The notes under the pieces: generated by a model
The model's database searches: none
What the model was told of the DNA's origin: nothing
What the model saw: the letters and a program-made list of their open reading frames with translations, nothing else
In this document: piece by piece, positions 30,159-38,168 of the stretch
How positions within the stretch are numbered: the stretch's first letter is position 1
Layout: every line of letters begins with the position of its first letter
Position numbers and translations under genes: made by a program
Source of the DNA: Mycobacterium aquaticum
GTDB lineage: Bacteria > Actinomycetota > Actinomycetes > Mycobacteriales > Mycobacteriaceae
DNA: 64,000 nt
Reading direction: 5' to 3'
Assembly: GCF_002086485.1 (NCBI RefSeq)
Contig: NZ_MVHF01000008.1
Location: forward strand, 1-64,000

Positions 30159-30282
30159 CATAGCGGCGCATGAGATACCGACAAGTCGAGGATGAGAACC
30201 TGCAGTAGGTGCGGCGGGTTGGCTCGCGTAGGTGGCGGGGCCGTTCCGAGCCGCGCGCATCGACAGCGTACGTGATGGTCTT

Positions 30283-30309
30283 CAATCATGCTATTTATCA
30301 ACATGATTG
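30283..30309. repeat. AT-rich inverted repeat downstream of the 13E12 gene
   Basis: CAATCATG and CATGATTG form a perfect 8-bp inverted repeat with an 11-nt AT-rich spacer. It lies 24 nt beyond the 13E12-family stop codon. It lacks a T-run on either strand. It could be a transcript-end structure or an element boundary. Confidence 0.5.
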
Positions 30310-30332
30310 GTGAGATCGCATAAGTGAACGCG

Positions 30333-31856
30333 CTACCCGTCGTCGGCCGCGTCGGGTGGAGCCAGCAGTTCCTCAGGGCGGAAGTGATGGTTGACAGTGT
30401 CCTGACCCGTGTTCATCAGTGGCGGCGGATACCAGCGGATGCGGCCGGTGTCGGGATCGACGCTGGTCGTCCAACCGAGGCCGACGAGGCGGTTATCGGG
30501 TCCGCAGCTCAGTCCGAGGTCCGGGGCGTCGGTCTGCCCGCCATGTTGCCAGTCGGTTTTGGCGTGGTGGACCTGGCAGTGGTCGGCCGCTGCGGTGCAT
30601 CCCGGCCGCGTGCACCCGCGGTCACGGTCGTACAACAGCAGTCGTTGCGCCTTGGTGGCCAGCCGTTTGGTGCGGGCCATGTACAGCGGCTCTGCTGTGT
30701 GATGCTTATAGATGGTGAGGTAGTGAAAGCTGTGGGACGCCAGCCGAATTAGATCTTTCATCGGCATCCGTATGCCTGAGCCAGTGATCGCAATGCCCGC
30801 TGCGGATTCTAACTCGGACAGCGTGGTGGAGACGACCACGGTGACGGGAAGGCCGCCGTGCCGGCCGAGTCGTTTGGACATGAGCAGTTCTCGTAGCGCC
30901 ACTTTGAGCGCATCGTGGTTGCGCTGGGGCTGAGTGCGGGTGTCCCGGGCCGCAGCCTCCGCTTGGGCGTGCTCGCGCTCTTGCTGGGAGGCGTCTGATT
31001 CCGGCTGATGGTCAGCGGCCACCGAATCAGCGGCGTCGGGGGCAGCCGCCGCGGGGGCAGCAGTGTCGGCCGTGTCGTCGGTGTTGGGAGTGTCGAGTGG
31101 GTTGGGAGTCGGGTTGTGGATCGGGTGCGGGTCGTCGGGATTGTTGATGCCGGGCCGGGCCCAGACACTGTTGATCGTGGCGACATACGCTGCGGTTTCG
31201 GGATCAAGCCAGCCCTCGACGTGTACGTACCCGTCGGCATCCTGTCGACCCAGACGTAACCCCCGACGATGCGCCGCAAGATCGGGACTGTCACCGTCCT
31301 GATTGAGCAGAAACAGGAGTTTTTCCGCACCGGCCTTCAGTGTTTCAGGCGTCTCGCGGGTCGCCGCCGCCACCAGGTCCACTTCGACTTCGGCCAGTTC
31401 CGTCGCGTTGACGTAGCTCGCGACCTTTTTCACCGTGTCGCTGATGATCGCGATGTGGTCAGCGCTGATCGTCCCGTCCAATAACGCCTGTGCGCAGGCA
31501 GGAAGCTCGGGGTCCAACACCTCACCACCAACGGTGTACCGCGGTGCCAATTCGGTCGCTGCAGCTACCCGACGGGAGGCTTCCTTGCGGCTGATTCGCA
31601 TCCGGGTAGCCAGCACATCAATCCAGGACTTGCCGCCGATCTCGTGCGGGGTTGCCTGAGCCATCAACGCCGCCTGGATGCGGTGATCAATGAGCGCATG
31701 AGTGCGGGCACGCTGTTCCCGCTCGGACTGGATCGCCAACAACTCTGCGGTGTCGAACGTCGTGAAATCCACATCGGCCAGCGCCGTGGTCGAAGCTTGG
31801 TGCCCCGCCAGTGCACGCTGCACTGTGTCTCGGGCCTCCGTAACTCCAACCGCCAT
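30333..31856 (-). CDS. 13E12-repeat family protein with HNH endonuclease domain (DUF222)
   Basis: A 507-residue member of the REP13E12 family found in several copies in mycobacteria. An N-terminal DUF222 region (about 10-220) is followed by a low-complexity Asp/Pro/Ala linker and a C-terminal HNH nuclease domain (CTRPGCTAAADHCQVHHAKTDW...DLGLSCGPDNRL). An ATG at 31871 lies inside the SOS box, so I prefer the ATG at 31856; no Shine-Dalgarno precedes it. The family is linked to mobile repeats and phage attachment in M. tuberculosis, but its function is unproven. Confidence 0.9.
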   Translation of the reverse strand: MAVGVTEARDTVQRALAGHQASTTALADVDFTTFDTAELLAIQSEREQRARTHALIDHRIQAALMAQATPHEIGGKSWIDVLATRMRISRKEASRRVAAATELAPRYTVGGEVLDPELPACAQALLDGTISADHIAIISDTVKKVASYVNATELAEVEVDLVAAATRETPETLKAGAEKLLFLLNQDGDSPDLAAHRRGLRLGRQDADGYVHVEGWLDPETAAYVATINSVWARPGINNPDDPHPIHNPTPNPLDTPNTDDTADTAAPAAAAPDAADSVAADHQPESDASQQEREHAQAEAAARDTRTQPQRNHDALKVALRELLMSKRLGRHGGLPVTVVVSTTLSELESAAGIAITGSGIRMPMKDLIRLASHSFHYLTIYKHHTAEPLYMARTKRLATKAQRLLLYDRDRGCTRPGCTAAADHCQVHHAKTDWQHGGQTDAPDLGLSCGPDNRLVGLGWTTSVDPDTGRIRWYPPPLMNTGQDTVNHHFRPEELLAPPDAADDG

Positions 31857-31859
31857 AGT

Positions 31860-31875
31860 TCGAACATACATTCGA
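31860..31875 (-). promoter_or_regulatory. LexA SOS box upstream of the 13E12 gene
   Basis: TCGAACATACATTCGA matches the mycobacterial SOS box TCGAAC-N4-GTTCGA with one mismatch. It lies 3 nt before the chosen start at 31856, where LexA would block initiation. LexA control of 13E12-family genes is known in M. tuberculosis. The plus-strand 31876-32102 holds no recognisable gene. Confidence 0.8.
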
Positions 31876-32102
31876 GCGCCGACAAAACGTGCCGCGCTGA
31901 GACTGATGTGACCACAGTGGCCAAAGTTTTTGAGCCGGGCTTGGGCCGGTCGGTGTTGGAGCCGGTGACTGCGGAAAGCTTTTGCAGCCCAGTTTGATTG
32001 GGCATGAGGGCGCGTGAGCAGTTCGACGACCGCGATGATGTGGTTCGGGATGCCCTGCCTGCCAAGCTCAGCGGATGTCAGTGCGGTGTCTTCGATGGTG
32101 TG

Positions 32103-32978
32103 TCAGCCGTCTCTGTGGCGATCGGAGACGTCTATCCGGATGTCCCACAGGTGGACGTGCCCGGGGATCTCTTGGTCCATGAACCACTCCCAGTCCTCGT
32201 ACTTGTCCGCGTCTGCCTGCCAGCCATCTGCCTCAGCGTCGCGGCCGGCACCACGTAGGACGCTGGCCACCAGGCGCTGCAGCGCCTGGCTCTTGTCGTG
32301 GAAACAGATGTCGTCGAGCATCTCGATTGCTGGCCGTGCGATGCCGTCGATCGCATGATCCACCCGGTGTCGCGCCACTTCGCCGAACATCAGCTCGGCT
32401 GCTGCCCAGTGGTATGCGGCGTCGGCCGCGCGCATCGGGTGGTACATCTCCTCGCGGTCGATCAAGTTGGCCGCCATCTCTTGGGCAAGGGCCACCGATT
32501 CCTCTGAGGGACTGAGGAATTCGATCAGTGCGCTGAACGCCCACAGCATCAACTCCGGTATGGTGGCGTCGACTTGCCGCGCGAATGCGACCGCCTGCCG
32601 GTAGGCAGATTCCGCGCCGTCACGATCGCCGAGTTCCACGAGCGTCTCGCCCAGATCAATGCTGATTTTCGCGGCATGGGCCAGGTCACCGGAATTGGTC
32701 GAGTCGGCCGCCAATGTTCGTAGTTCAGCTGCTCGCGCGGCCGGAGGCAGTAGTCTGCGCCGGATGTCGAGCACTTTCGCTCTGGTGCGGTTGAGGACCT
32801 GAACGATCCTGACAGATATCTCGTCATCGAAGACAACATCTGTCAACGGCAGGAGCAGGTTGTTGACCTCCTCGTAGTGATCGATCGCCTCGTCGAGCCG
32901 TCCCGAGCACAGCGCACGGTCGCCGAGCTGTTCGCTGGCTTCCATGGCGTCGGCGATCAGTTCTGGTTGCTCGTTCAT
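32103..32978 (-). CDS. TPR-like protein, partner of the HSP90-like ATPase
   Basis: A 291-residue all-helical protein with helix pairs typical of tetratricopeptide repeats: ALCSGRLDEAIDHYEEVNNLL near the start, then AKISIDLGETLVELGDRDGAESAYRQAV and two more weak units. No signal peptide or membrane segment. The C-terminal third has many Trp and acidic residues (ADADKYEDWEWFMDQE). Its ATG overlaps the stop of the HSP90-like gene (ATGA), so the two are co-translated. A co-chaperone-like role is inferred from this context only. Confidence 0.75.
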   Translation of the reverse strand: MNEQPELIADAMEASEQLGDRALCSGRLDEAIDHYEEVNNLLLPLTDVVFDDEISVRIVQVLNRTRAKVLDIRRRLLPPAARAAELRTLAADSTNSGDLAHAAKISIDLGETLVELGDRDGAESAYRQAVAFARQVDATIPELMLWAFSALIEFLSPSEESVALAQEMAANLIDREEMYHPMRAADAAYHWAAAELMFGEVARHRVDHAIDGIARPAIEMLDDICFHDKSQALQRLVASVLRGAGRDAEADGWQADADKYEDWEWFMDQEIPGHVHLWDIRIDVSDRHRDG

Positions 32979-34749
32979 CGGGCGACCTCCGTGCCGTCGA
33001 CGCCGGCGGCGAGCACGATGATGTCGTCGAGTGCCTCGGAGAGCAGGGCGCGGTCCTCCGGACCGTCGCACTGGGCGGCCATCCGGGCCTGGACGAACAG
33101 CAGCTGCATGAGCCGGCTGAACACAAGGTTGTCCGTCGTGCGCGTCAGGGCTCGCACGGCCCGGTTGTCCCAGTTGACCACCAGATGGGGGAGTTCGCAG
33201 TATCCCGGTGATGCGATGTCGATTTGGCCGTGGCCGATGAAGACGGCAGGTAGGTCGGTCGACGGGAACTGACGTACCACTACGCGGCAGCCTGTCGTGG
33301 CGAGCGCGTGGTTGCCTCGCTGTTCCAGTGTCAACGCGTCGCTGCCGGCCTCGGTGGAGGGCGCCGCAAGCGCAGCGACTTCGGATGCCGGATAGGCGCG
33401 AGTGACGGTCACGCCCGACATCACTTGCGGCAGCATGAGCAGCACCTCCTGATCCAGGGTGTGTCCGGCGTTTACGACGATTCGCCCGCCTGGGTTGAAA
33501 CTGGCGATCGTGCGAAACTCCTTGACGGACGCGGCGTATAGGACGTTCGGGTTCCGGCCGATGACATCGATCAAACGCATCTGGCCTTCCGTCGTCTGTA
33601 CCGTCAGCATGGGTAGGGCGACCTCGGCCAGCTCGAGGCTCTGGGCATCGCCGTGAGTCGCTGCAGACCTCAGCTCGAGTTCGTTGTCGGCGACGAATTG
33701 GGCGAATCGTTCGGGATCGGTGTCTGCGAGGGTACGCAGCCATGTCAGTGCCGTCTGGCCGAGTTTGCGCCGCGTCGTGGTCAGCACCGTGTTGTTCATG
33801 ATGGCCTCGCGGCTGGCGGTCGGTTCGAGCTTGGTGGAATTGACTGCGGCCCAGGCGAAAAGGCCCACGGCGGCATCAGCGCATCGTCGGCGTCGTCGAC
33901 CAGCATGTCGTTGACGTAGACCCGGTTGCGGGCAGCGGTCCTGGACCTCCCCGACGCGGTACCGATGTACATGACGCCGTGTAGCCCCAGATCGCGGTCG
34001 ACGACTTCGATGACATCGAATTGCCTGCCCGCACCCATGCCGCCGTACACCGGTGAAACACCTCGCCGCACAGCGGAATGATGAGCACCGAAATCGCGCA
34101 GCCACGGGTACTCACGTGAAATGCCCTTTGGGCCTTGGCTTGTCAGCACCGTGATATCGACCGGGAGGAACTCGGCGTACTTCTGTACCAGTGGGCTTAC
34201 CTGCTCGGCCCGAGCCCACCCGACCATGTCCGGGCGGGGCCGCAACAGCACCGTGGTGCCGACGGGGATGTCCTCGGTGACCGTTCGGGTCGTGTACGTG
34301 CCGTCGCTGCGGCCGATCCACTCGATCGGCGCCGCGCCCGTCGCGCTGCGCGAGACGACGGTGATCTCATCGGCGATGAGAAAGCAGCTCAGCAAGCCGA
34401 TGCCGAATTGACCGAGGTAGGTGCGACGGCTCCGTTCCAGCTGACCACGCTTGGAGCTCGCGCCGACCGTCGCCAGGAACTGCTCGACCTGCTCGGCGCT
34501 GACCCCGATGCCGGCGTCGGTGATCGTGAACTCGCCGACGGGGGAGTCCGGCGATGCCACGCCATAGGGCGAAATCGAGACGGCGCGAGGGGCAGGATCG
34601 CCGAGTGCGTCGCGGACCGCGATGGCATCCACCGCGTTCTGGATCAATTCCCGCACATACACGCCGGGACTGGAATACAAATTCTTGCTGAGAAGCGCGA
34701 TCACGCCGCCCAGATTCACTCGAAAGTTCTGCTGCTCAAGCCCGTCCAT
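32975..34749 (-). pseudogene. HSP90-like (HtpG-family) GHKL ATPase gene, interrupted by a 1-nt frameshift
   Basis: The N-terminal part (from ATG 34749, AAGGGG upstream) has the Bergerat ATP-binding boxes: ELIQNAVDAI (N), DAGIGVS (G1) and GQFGIGLLSCFL (G2). At about 33858-33861 (a run of four A) the frame shifts. The other frame then continues with FAWAAVNSTKLEPTASREAIMNN, the equivalent of the HtpG segment around VDSNDLPLNVSREILQ, and runs to the stop at 32975. One extra base in the run restores a single product of about 591 residues. It could be a real mutation, a sequencing error or, less likely, a slippery site. Confidence 0.82.
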
Positions 34750-34811
34750 TTCAGGCCCCTTCTACGTCGGTTCGTTCGAGAACCGCACAGCGTCGCACGG
34801 GGCACCGACAA
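34668..34811. repeat. Direct repeat copy B (HSP90-like 5' end)
   Basis: The functional-context copy of the 144-bp repeat. It includes the start of the HSP90-like gene and its upstream region up to 23 bp from the ndh stop. Together with copy A it brackets 4.5 kb holding the 13E12, TPR-like and HSP90-like genes. Confidence 0.85.
34768..34785. promoter_or_regulatory. Inverted repeat CGGTTC-N6-GAACCG upstream of the HSP90-like gene
   Basis: The perfect inverted repeat sits 18 nt upstream of the ATG at 34749 and is identical to the one at 30141-30158. Position and conservation suggest an operator or heat/stress control site. The regulator is not evident nearby. Confidence 0.45.
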
Positions 34812-34834
34812 TTCGGGCGTGGTCAGCGCATCCG

Positions 34835-36241
34835 CTAGGCAGACTCCTCTTTCTCGACCTTGTCCGCGGCTTCGACTGCGGCCAACGGCCCCTGTCGACT
34901 CTGCAGCGCCTGCATCGCGGTGCGCGCGTAGATCATCTGGCTGGTGATGGCCATCTGGCCTCGGCCACGGCCGAGGAAGGTGATGAACCAGGTCACCAGT
35001 GTGGTCAACCGGTTCTTGTAACCGACCAGGTAGACCAGGTGCAGCACCAGCCAGGCCAGCCATGCCAGGGGGCCGCCGAATTCGAGCTTCCTGGACGATT
35101 TCGGGATCGGCACCTGGGCCACCGCGTCGAACCGCGACACCGTCGCCATGCTGCCCTTGTCCCAGTATTTGAACGGCTCACGGTTGGCCGGATCGTCCAG
35201 ACCTTCCAGGGAGCGCTTGATGATGTCGGTCGCGTAGGCGGCGCCCTGGATCGCGCCTTGCGCCATCCCGGGCACATCGGGGACTGCCATCAGGTCGCCG
35301 ACGACGAACACGTACGGGTGGCCTTTGACCGTCAGATCGGGTTCGACGATGACGCGGCCGGCGCGGTCGATCTGGCTCCCGTCGGACTGCTCGGCGATCA
35401 ACTTGCCCAGCGGGCTCGCTTGTACCCCGGCCGACCACACCTTGCAGGCACAATCGATACGGCGTTCACCGCCATCCTTGTCCTTGACGGTGATGCCCAT
35501 GTAATCGACGTTGGTGACCATGGCGTTGAGCTGGATTTCGACGCCGAGTCGTTCCAGGCGTTTCTGGGCCTTGAGGCCGAGCTTGCGACCCATCGGCGGC
35601 AAAACTGCGGGGGCCGCGTCGAGCAGGATCACCCGGCAGTCCTCTGGCCTGATGCTGCGAAACGCGCCAGCAAGCGTCCGCTCGGCGAGTTCGGCGATCT
35701 GTCCCGGCAACTCGACGCCGGTCGGGCCGGCGCCCACCACCACGAACGTCAGCCGTCGCTCGCGTTCGGCGTGATCAGTCACCACCTCGGCAGCCTCGAA
35801 GGCCCCCAGGATGCGGCCCCGCAATTCCAGCGCGTCGTCAATGGTTTTCATGCCTGGCGCGAAGGTGGCGAAGTGGTCGTTGCCGAAGTAGGACTGTTGG
35901 GCGCCGGCAGCCACGATGAGGCTGTCGTAAGGCGTGACGGTCTCCTGTGACATGAGCTTCGAGGTGACTGTCTTGGCTTGTAGGTCAATGCCTTCCACTT
36001 CGCCGAGGCGAACCCTGACGTTCTTCTGATCGCGCAGCACCAGGCGCGTCGTGGGTGCGATCTCGCCTTCCGAGAGGATGCCCGTGGCAACCTGGTAGAG
36101 CAGCGGCTGGAACAGATGCGTCGTCGTCCGCGAGATCAACGTGACGTCGACGTCGGCGTGCTTGAGGGATCTGGCCGCCTTCAAACCGCCGAATCCGGAC
36201 CCGATGATCACGACTTGGTGGCGTTTGGCGACGGTGGTCAT
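34835..36241 (-). CDS. ndh: Type II NADH dehydrogenase (NDH-2)
   Basis: A 468-residue flavoprotein that passes electrons from NADH to menaquinone without proton pumping. It has an FAD-binding GSGFGGLKAARSL near the N-terminus, an NAD-binding VVVGAGPTGVELPGQIAEL (about 170-188), the FAD-contact VFVVGDLMAV and two amphipathic C-terminal segments (LAWLAWLVLHLVYLVGYKN) that anchor it to the membrane. The ATG at 36241 is preceded by AAGGAG; an open frame further upstream is not coding. The gene stands alone. Whether it is the main or a second copy cannot be told from the window. Confidence 0.92.
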   Translation of the reverse strand: MTTVAKRHQVVIIGSGFGGLKAARSLKHADVDVTLISRTTTHLFQPLLYQVATGILSEGEIAPTTRLVLRDQKNVRVRLGEVEGIDLQAKTVTSKLMSQETVTPYDSLIVAAGAQQSYFGNDHFATFAPGMKTIDDALELRGRILGAFEAAEVVTDHAERERRLTFVVVGAGPTGVELPGQIAELAERTLAGAFRSIRPEDCRVILLDAAPAVLPPMGRKLGLKAQKRLERLGVEIQLNAMVTNVDYMGITVKDKDGGERRIDCACKVWSAGVQASPLGKLIAEQSDGSQIDRAGRVIVEPDLTVKGHPYVFVVGDLMAVPDVPGMAQGAIQGAAYATDIIKRSLEGLDDPANREPFKYWDKGSMATVSRFDAVAQVPIPKSSRKLEFGGPLAWLAWLVLHLVYLVGYKNRLTTLVTWFITFLGRGRGQMAITSQMIYARTAMQALQSRQGPLAAVEAADKVEKEESA

Positions 36242-36442
36242 ATTGCTCCTTCGGGCACGGTGGCAGGACCGAATGACACCAGCAAACATACCGGTTGACA
36301 TCGCTCTGGGGGCTTGAGTCTGTGGCAACCGCCTCCAGTTCGACGAAAAGGTCGTGGATCTGGCGAAGTCGCGACATTTTCGTTTATCTCGGCGGGCGGC
36401 CGCGTTCATACGCGTGGCCGGCGCCCATCTGTCACCTGCCGA

Positions 36443-36448
36443 TAGGGT
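36443..36448 (+). promoter_or_regulatory. Putative -10 box (TAGGGT) for the DUF6398 gene
   Basis: TAGGGT ends 7 nt before the ATG at 36456, pointing to leaderless transcription and supporting that start over an in-frame one at 36354. The rest of the 214-nt spacer 36242-36455 shows a TTGACA at 36295 without a convincing -10 partner. Confidence 0.45.
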
Positions 36449-36455
36449 GACGTGC

Positions 36456-38144
36456 ATGTCCAGAAAGGGCGGCAGAGGCAGTCGGCCGAAACGCGGAAGT
36501 GACGGGCCTGACCTTCTCACTGATGTGGGCCGTGCCTTGGCCGACCCGGATCCGCTGAACCTGCTGTTGATGGTGAGCATGCTGCTGTGCATCACGGACA
36601 GTCGCCAGGACAATCCGTTCACTGCGGCCGACCACAGCAGACCGACGCTCGAGGAGCTGGTTGAGTCCTTCATCGGTGTCCCGTGTCCCGAGACCACGGC
36701 GCTGCTCGCTGTGATCGCGGAGATGTCAGCCGGTAACGACGTGCTGCGCGCCCGTATTCGCCGCGAACTCGCCACGCGGCCCGCTCCTGAAATCCATTGG
36801 CTGGCAGGGCTTTCGTCGCCGATGGTCACCCGAGTGGTCCGGATGAGCCACGAACTCGGTGATGGCGACGACATCATGATCGCCGCACGGTTGGCGAGTG
36901 GGCATGAGTTCAGCTGCGTCGTCTACATCGACCACAACGTCGGCAACCTGGTCAAGGATGCATTCGTGCTTCCCGCCTCGATGGACCAGATCCTGTCGAT
37001 GTCACAGCAGGCGGCCGAGGACGGCACTCGGTGGGACGATATGACGCTGGCAGACGCTCGGGCCTGGGTGGAGAAGGGCATTCAGCGGGCGACGATGACG
37101 ATCCCGCCATTCGAATCGGAAAGCTGGCCGGGGTGCCGCGCCTTGGTCGAATGGGTCATTCGCACGTTGCCGACCGGCGGGGTGGGACATCAAACGCCGG
37201 AATGGGATTCGAGAAAGTCGAAGCGGTTGGCGCGCCAATTCTTTGCCTCGCAGTATGGGCAACGGTTCTATGACGACGAGCACCGGGACTTGTTGGACAC
37301 ATTGCTGTGGTTCGGCACGGACTACGGTGCCGGAGACCCGTTGCGCTGGAGCAACGTCAAGGTCGAAATGCTGCTTGCTGATTGGATTCCGCGCAAGGTC
37401 GTTGCTCCCGCCGAACACTTGGCCAAGCTGCCAGATCTGTTGCGGGCGTACGTCAGGTTCGCGCATGCCGAGGCCGGCATCGGCGCGCGATGGACCGATG
37501 AGGCGCTCGCTGCGATCGATGCCATTGAACCGCAATATCAGCGTGAAATCCGAACACCTGGTCTGCAAAGCCCCGAGGCGTTGCTCGCCCAGCTGGGCAT
37601 CGATATCGGGATGGACCGCCGCGAGCGGAAGCTCGATGAGCTCACGGCGTGTGTGGGAGGCCATGACCAGCTCGACCACCTCGATGACACCCCGCTGCCC
37701 GATGAACCGTTCCGCTGGGATGGAATTGGCGGCGACGCGGCCCCGCGTGTGCGGGATATTCTTGCCCTCACTGACCGCTGCTGCGAGCAGGTGCTCGACC
37801 TCGAATACCGCACCGCCTGCCGACGGCTGCTCGCACGCGTTGCGGCCAATGATCCGACCAGCTTTGGCCGCGGTCGTGTGGAAACTGTTGCGGGCGCCGT
37901 GGTGTGGATCATCGGCAAGGCCAACAACCTTTTTCGCTATCCGGCCGGCGGCATGCAGGTCAAGGATCTGATGGCGCATTTCGGGATTCAGCAGGGCGGC
38001 GTGTCACAGCGGGCGGCTACGCTCCTGCGGGCCGGCGGATTCGACAGCGACACCGTTGGGCTTCGGCTTGGCTCGGTCGATTACCTGGTGTCCGAGCGTC
38101 GGCGTTCGATCATCGCTGCGCGAGACGCTTGTCGAGGCGATTAA
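36456..38144 (+). CDS. Hypothetical protein with C-terminal DUF6398 (HTH-like) domain
   Basis: A 562-residue protein of unknown function. The basic N-terminus MSRKGGRGSRPKRG is followed by a largely helical region. The last ~100 residues (RRLLARVAANDP...GAVVWIIGKANNLF...KDLMAHFGIQQGGVSQRAATLL) match the DUF6398 pattern, where the final part looks like a helix-turn-helix. No membrane segments. It is convergent with the FAAL gene and has no operon partner. Confidence 0.72.
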   Translation: MSRKGGRGSRPKRGSDGPDLLTDVGRALADPDPLNLLLMVSMLLCITDSRQDNPFTAADHSRPTLEELVESFIGVPCPETTALLAVIAEMSAGNDVLRARIRRELATRPAPEIHWLAGLSSPMVTRVVRMSHELGDGDDIMIAARLASGHEFSCVVYIDHNVGNLVKDAFVLPASMDQILSMSQQAAEDGTRWDDMTLADARAWVEKGIQRATMTIPPFESESWPGCRALVEWVIRTLPTGGVGHQTPEWDSRKSKRLARQFFASQYGQRFYDDEHRDLLDTLLWFGTDYGAGDPLRWSNVKVEMLLADWIPRKVVAPAEHLAKLPDLLRAYVRFAHAEAGIGARWTDEALAAIDAIEPQYQREIRTPGLQSPEALLAQLGIDIGMDRRERKLDELTACVGGHDQLDHLDDTPLPDEPFRWDGIGGDAAPRVRDILALTDRCCEQVLDLEYRTACRRLLARVAANDPTSFGRGRVETVAGAVVWIIGKANNLFRYPAGGMQVKDLMAHFGIQQGGVSQRAATLLRAGGFDSDTVGLRLGSVDYLVSERRRSIIAARDACRGD

Positions 38145-38168
38145 GCCTCGGCGCGTGAGCCCAAGGAC

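Larger units (their letters stand above)
30041..30184. repeat. Direct repeat copy A (HSP90-like 5' end)
   Basis: 144 bp that align without gaps to 34668-34811, with about 17 differences counted by eye. The repeat covers the first ~27 codons of the HSP90-like gene and ~60 bp upstream of its start. Both copies have the same orientation. Copy A is cut off from the rest of the gene. Confidence 0.85.

Noticed and set aside
30283..30309. Intrinsic terminator for the 13E12 gene
   Set aside because: The stem is AT-rich and has no T-run on the relevant strand, so it is listed only as an inverted repeat.
32103..33743. A 546-codon reading of the TPR-like gene starting at 33743
   Set aside because: The first ~255 codons are a shadow of the HSP90-like gene's second half; the real start is the ATG at 32978 overlapping that gene's stop.
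29169..34811. Integrated island with tRNA-Leu 3' end as attachment site
   Set aside because: I searched by eye for a second copy of the tRNA 3' segment downstream and found none, and no integrase gene is present. The region looks like scars of several events rather than one intact island.
36295..36300. TTGACA as a -35 element for the DUF6398 gene
   Set aside because: No acceptable -10 box lies 16-19 nt downstream, while a leaderless box sits directly before the start codon.
36242..36877. N-terminal extension of the NDH-2 gene
   Set aside because: Family homology and a good ribosome-binding site place the start at 36241; the extension is antisense to the DUF6398 gene.
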